25,646 nt of DNA from an uncultured Campylobacter sp. (lineage in GTDB: Bacteria; Campylobacterota; Campylobacteria; Campylobacterales; Campylobacteraceae). Below, piece by piece: positions 23,882 through 25,646 of this stretch. Under the pieces are notes generated by a model that was not told where the DNA came from, did no database searches, and was given only the letters and a program-made list of their open reading frames with translations. The first letter of the stretch is position 1. Every line of letters starts with the position of its first letter. The stretch covers positions 1 to 25,646 of the forward strand of contig UQCL01000031.1 of NCBI GenBank assembly GCA_900539505.1. The letters run 5' to 3'. A program made the position numbers and the translations under genes.

Positions 23882-23965
23882 CTTGGGTAAATTTTATGTG
23901 GGTCTGCTTGCGTGCGGCTCGCATTAGCTTTGAGGTTCAAAGAATTTTTATTTTAAGGATTTCAC

Positions 23966-24562
23966 ATGCAACTAGATTGTCGCAATTTAAATTGCCCGGA
24001 ACCGCTTTTGCGCACCAAAAAAGCCCTCGACGAGCTAAAAATCGGAGAGAGTTTAGAAATTTTAGTAAACGACGTAGCGCCGCGCGAAAACATAAAGCGC
24101 TTTTTGGCTAAAAACGGCTTTGAGGCGCAAATTTCACAAGCGGGCGCCGATACGCTTATAAAAACCGTAAAAACGGACGAGCTGAAAGATGAAAGTATCG
24201 ACGATATTTATTGTGACGTCACGGTGCCAAAGAGAGGCAAGGTGATATTTCTAAACGAGGAGCAGTGCGGAAGCGGCCCGATCGGAAAGAGCTTGCTTGC
24301 TAAATTTTTAGGCGCGGCGCTAAGCTTAGACGAAAAGCCAGTGAAGGTCATCTGTGTAAACAACGCCGTGCACATAACCACCAACCGCGGCCACGAATGC
24401 TTCGAGGCGATCAAAAAGCTAAACGAAGCGGGAGCTGAAATTTTAAGCTGCGGAAGCTGCCTAGAAAGTTACAAATTAGTCGATAAGCTCGCGATCGGCG
24501 AGATTTCAAACGCATACGAAATCATGGACGTCCTATCAAAATACGAAGTAATCAAACTATGA
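23966..24562 (+). CDS. yedF: YedF, TusA/DsrE-like selenium metabolism protein
   Basis: The 198-residue protein is a two-domain fusion. Residues 1-70 form a TusA/SirA-like domain with the conserved C10-P-E-P motif (LNCPEPLLRTKKAL), which carries persulfide or selenide. Residues 85-198 form a DsrE-like domain with KRGKVIFLNEEQCGSGPIGK and the C162-G-S-C165 motif. This matches the selenium-associated YedF family that co-occurs with selD, thought to deliver reduced selenium to SelD. AAGG stands before ATG 23966. Its TGA stop overlaps the selD start by four bases (ATGA), so selD translation is coupled to it. Delivery to SelD is inferred from family and context. Confidence 0.9.
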   Translation: MQLDCRNLNCPEPLLRTKKALDELKIGESLEILVNDVAPRENIKRFLAKNGFEAQISQAGADTLIKTVKTDELKDESIDDIYCDVTVPKRGKVIFLNEEQCGSGPIGKSLLAKFLGAALSLDEKPVKVICVNNAVHITTNRGHECFEAIKKLNEAGAEILSCGSCLESYKLVDKLAIGEISNAYEIMDVLSKYEVIKL

Positions 24563-25581
24563 TCTACAGAGATTTTAACCTCACGAAATTTGTTGCAGCC
24601 GCCGGTTGAGCCGCCAAGCTTGACCCGGCGGGTCTAACTGAAAATCTTGGAAATTTAATCGAGCCCAATGCAAACCTGCTGTCGTCCGTCTGCAGCAACG
24701 AAGATGCGAGCGTATTTCGCATAAGCGACGATCTTGCGCTCGTGCAGACGCTCGATTTTATCACCCCTTTAGTGGACGATCCGTTTATCTTCGGACAGAT
24801 CGCGGCGGCAAACTCCCTAAGCGACGTATTTGCGATGGGCGGCGAAGTGATAAATGCCCTAAACATCGTGGGTTTTGACGATTGTCATTTCTCAAACGAA
24901 ATTTTGCGCGAAATTCTGCGCGGCGGCAAAGACAAGATCAAAGAGTGCGGAGGGGTCTTGGTGGGCGGCCACACCATCTCTACCCCTGAAATTTATTACG
25001 GACTTAGCGTCACGGGACGCGTGAATCCGCGTAAATTTTGGAGCAATAATACTGCGCGCGAAGGCGACCTGCTGATCCTAACAAAACCTCTCGGTACGGG
25101 CATCATCGCTACGGCTATTAAGGCGAAATTTCTTAAATTTGAAGAATTTCGTGACGCGATAGAGAGCATGATTTTGCTAAATTTTTATGCCGTGGGCGCG
25201 CTAGCGGGTTTAAAAATACATGCCGCGACCGACGTAACGGGCTTTGGACTGCTTGGACACGCGCTTGAGATGATAAATGAGAGCGTGAGTTTTAAAATTT
25301 ATCCTAGCAAAATTCCGCTTCTAAAAAGCGCCCTCAAATGCCTTGATGAGGGGCTGATTCCCGCCGGAAGCTATAAAAATTTGAAATTTATCGCACCGAG
25401 CGTCGATTCCGAGCCGGACATAATGCTTTGCGACGCACAAACCAGCGGCGGACTTCTGCTTGCCGTAGCGGAAAATGACGCAGCGCGAGCGCTTGTAAAT
25501 TTAAAAAACGCAGGTTACGCTAGTAGCGCTATCATTGGCGAAGTAGTGGCGCGTGCCGAGCATAAAATTTATTTAGTTTAA
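24559..25581 (+). CDS. selD: Selenide, water dikinase SelD, a selenocysteine-containing form
   Basis: SelD makes selenophosphate from selenide and ATP, the selenium donor for Sec-tRNA. The real start is ATG 24559, overlapping the yedF stop; conventional calling would begin at internal codons (for example 24742) because codon 17, TGA at 24607-24609, reads as a stop. Translated as Sec it gives MIYRDFNLTKFVAAAGUAAK, placing U exactly where E. coli SelD has Cys17, with Lys20 conserved; Cys19 is Ala. Downstream are LDFITPLVDDPFIFGQ, AANSLSDVFAMGG, GGHTISTPEIYYGLSVTG, DVTGFGLLGHALEM and DAQTSGGLLLAV, all typical. Total 340 residues. A hairpin follows the UGA. The organism must therefore have SelA, SelB and SelC, none of which is in the window. 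Confidence 0.94.
24607..24639 (+). promoter_or_regulatory. UGA codon with bacterial SECIS-like hairpin in selD
   Basis: Thirteen bases after UGA, GACCC (24622-24626) and GGGTC (24630-24634) form a perfect stem with a GGC loop. The stem extends outwards through T20-A36, G18-C38 and A17-T39 with two mismatches. Position and a small G-containing apical loop fit a SelB-binding bacterial SECIS. A competing stem, CCGCC/GGCGG (24611-24615 with 24627-24631), is also possible. Confidence 0.7.
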
Positions 25582-25619
25582 ATTCCTTTCCATTCAGCCC
25601 CCTTTAAGCATCGCTCTTG

Positions 25620-25625
25620 TATAAT
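25620..25625 (+). promoter_or_regulatory. Promoter-like -10 box at the window end
   Basis: TATAAT preceded by TTG lies about 40 bases after the selD stop and probably serves a gene beyond the window. Confidence 0.3.
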
Positions 25626-25646
25626 CACAATTCTGTTTCGCACCGA

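Noticed and set aside
24742..25581. SelD starting at internal ATG 24742
   Set aside because: This start would remove the catalytic N-terminus; reading UGA 24607 as Sec gives a full-length family member starting at 24559.
1..25646. CRISPR arrays, tRNA or rRNA genes, insertion sequences
   Set aside because: No regularly spaced direct repeats, cloverleaf-like GGTTC segments with acceptor stems, rRNA signatures or transposase-like frames were seen.

Overview
The window looks like chromosomal DNA from a host-associated Campylobacter (Campylobacterota), most like the oral, anaerobe-leaning C. gracilis group. The evidence is the epsilonproteobacterial gene set: RpsU, NspC carboxyspermidine decarboxylase, YedE/YedF/SelD, an FdhC-type cytochrome b, moaD-moaE, and class I plus class III ribonucleotide reductases. 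Base composition is moderate in GC, and intergenic DNA is full of AAATTTA/TAAATTT and AAATTTTAAAATTT motifs. The species name is inference; no rRNA or other marker gene is present.

Layout. 0-0.65 kb: the AT-rich 3' end of a haemagglutinin-repeat protein plus a small membrane-anchored hypothetical. 0.85-3.9 kb: trpB-trpA (8-bp overlap) and a secreted/membrane protein of FliO-like architecture. 4.1-6.2 kb (minus): a TonB-dependent haem/haemoglobin-type receptor. 6.7-7.8 kb: the selenium-linked transporter YedE. 8.0-10.0 kb: a decay island holding an opgB-like sulfatase-fold transferase broken by two frameshifts (one at an 8-T tract) and a frameshifted dsrE-family gene. 10.1-11.8 kb (minus): a secreted clan GH-A-like glycosidase and a multi-pass membrane protein. 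12.1-13.0 kb (minus): an LpoB-like lipoprotein and rpsU. 13.15-16.2 kb: nrdD, a separate 54-residue ORF carrying the glycyl-radical domain, and nrdG. 16.5-18.5 kb: class Ia nrdB and pcm. 18.6-20.4 kb: an orphan McrB-like AAA protein whose Walker B Glu is replaced by Asn. 20.8-21.6 kb (minus): moaD-moaE. 21.7-25.6 kb: nspC, an fdhC-like cytochrome b, yedF and selD.

How the genes fit together. Several products serve formate respiration: YedE, YedF and SelD supply selenium and selenophosphate, MoaD/MoaE make molybdopterin, and FdhC would carry electrons from a Mo/Sec formate dehydrogenase to quinone. From memory, C. jejuni keeps selD, yedF, fdhC, nspC, moaD and moaE in one neighbourhood (Cj1504-Cj1518); here the catalytic fdhA/fdhB genes are missing from it. 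selD is itself a selenoprotein gene: its true start is ATG 24559, overlapping yedF, with an in-frame UGA as codon 17 followed by a SECIS-like hairpin.

The most notable points are the class III ribonucleotide reductase whose glycyl-radical domain is a free-standing ORF, the Sec-containing SelD, the degenerate orphan McrB-like ATPase, and the homopolymer-linked frameshifts in the opgB-like gene.
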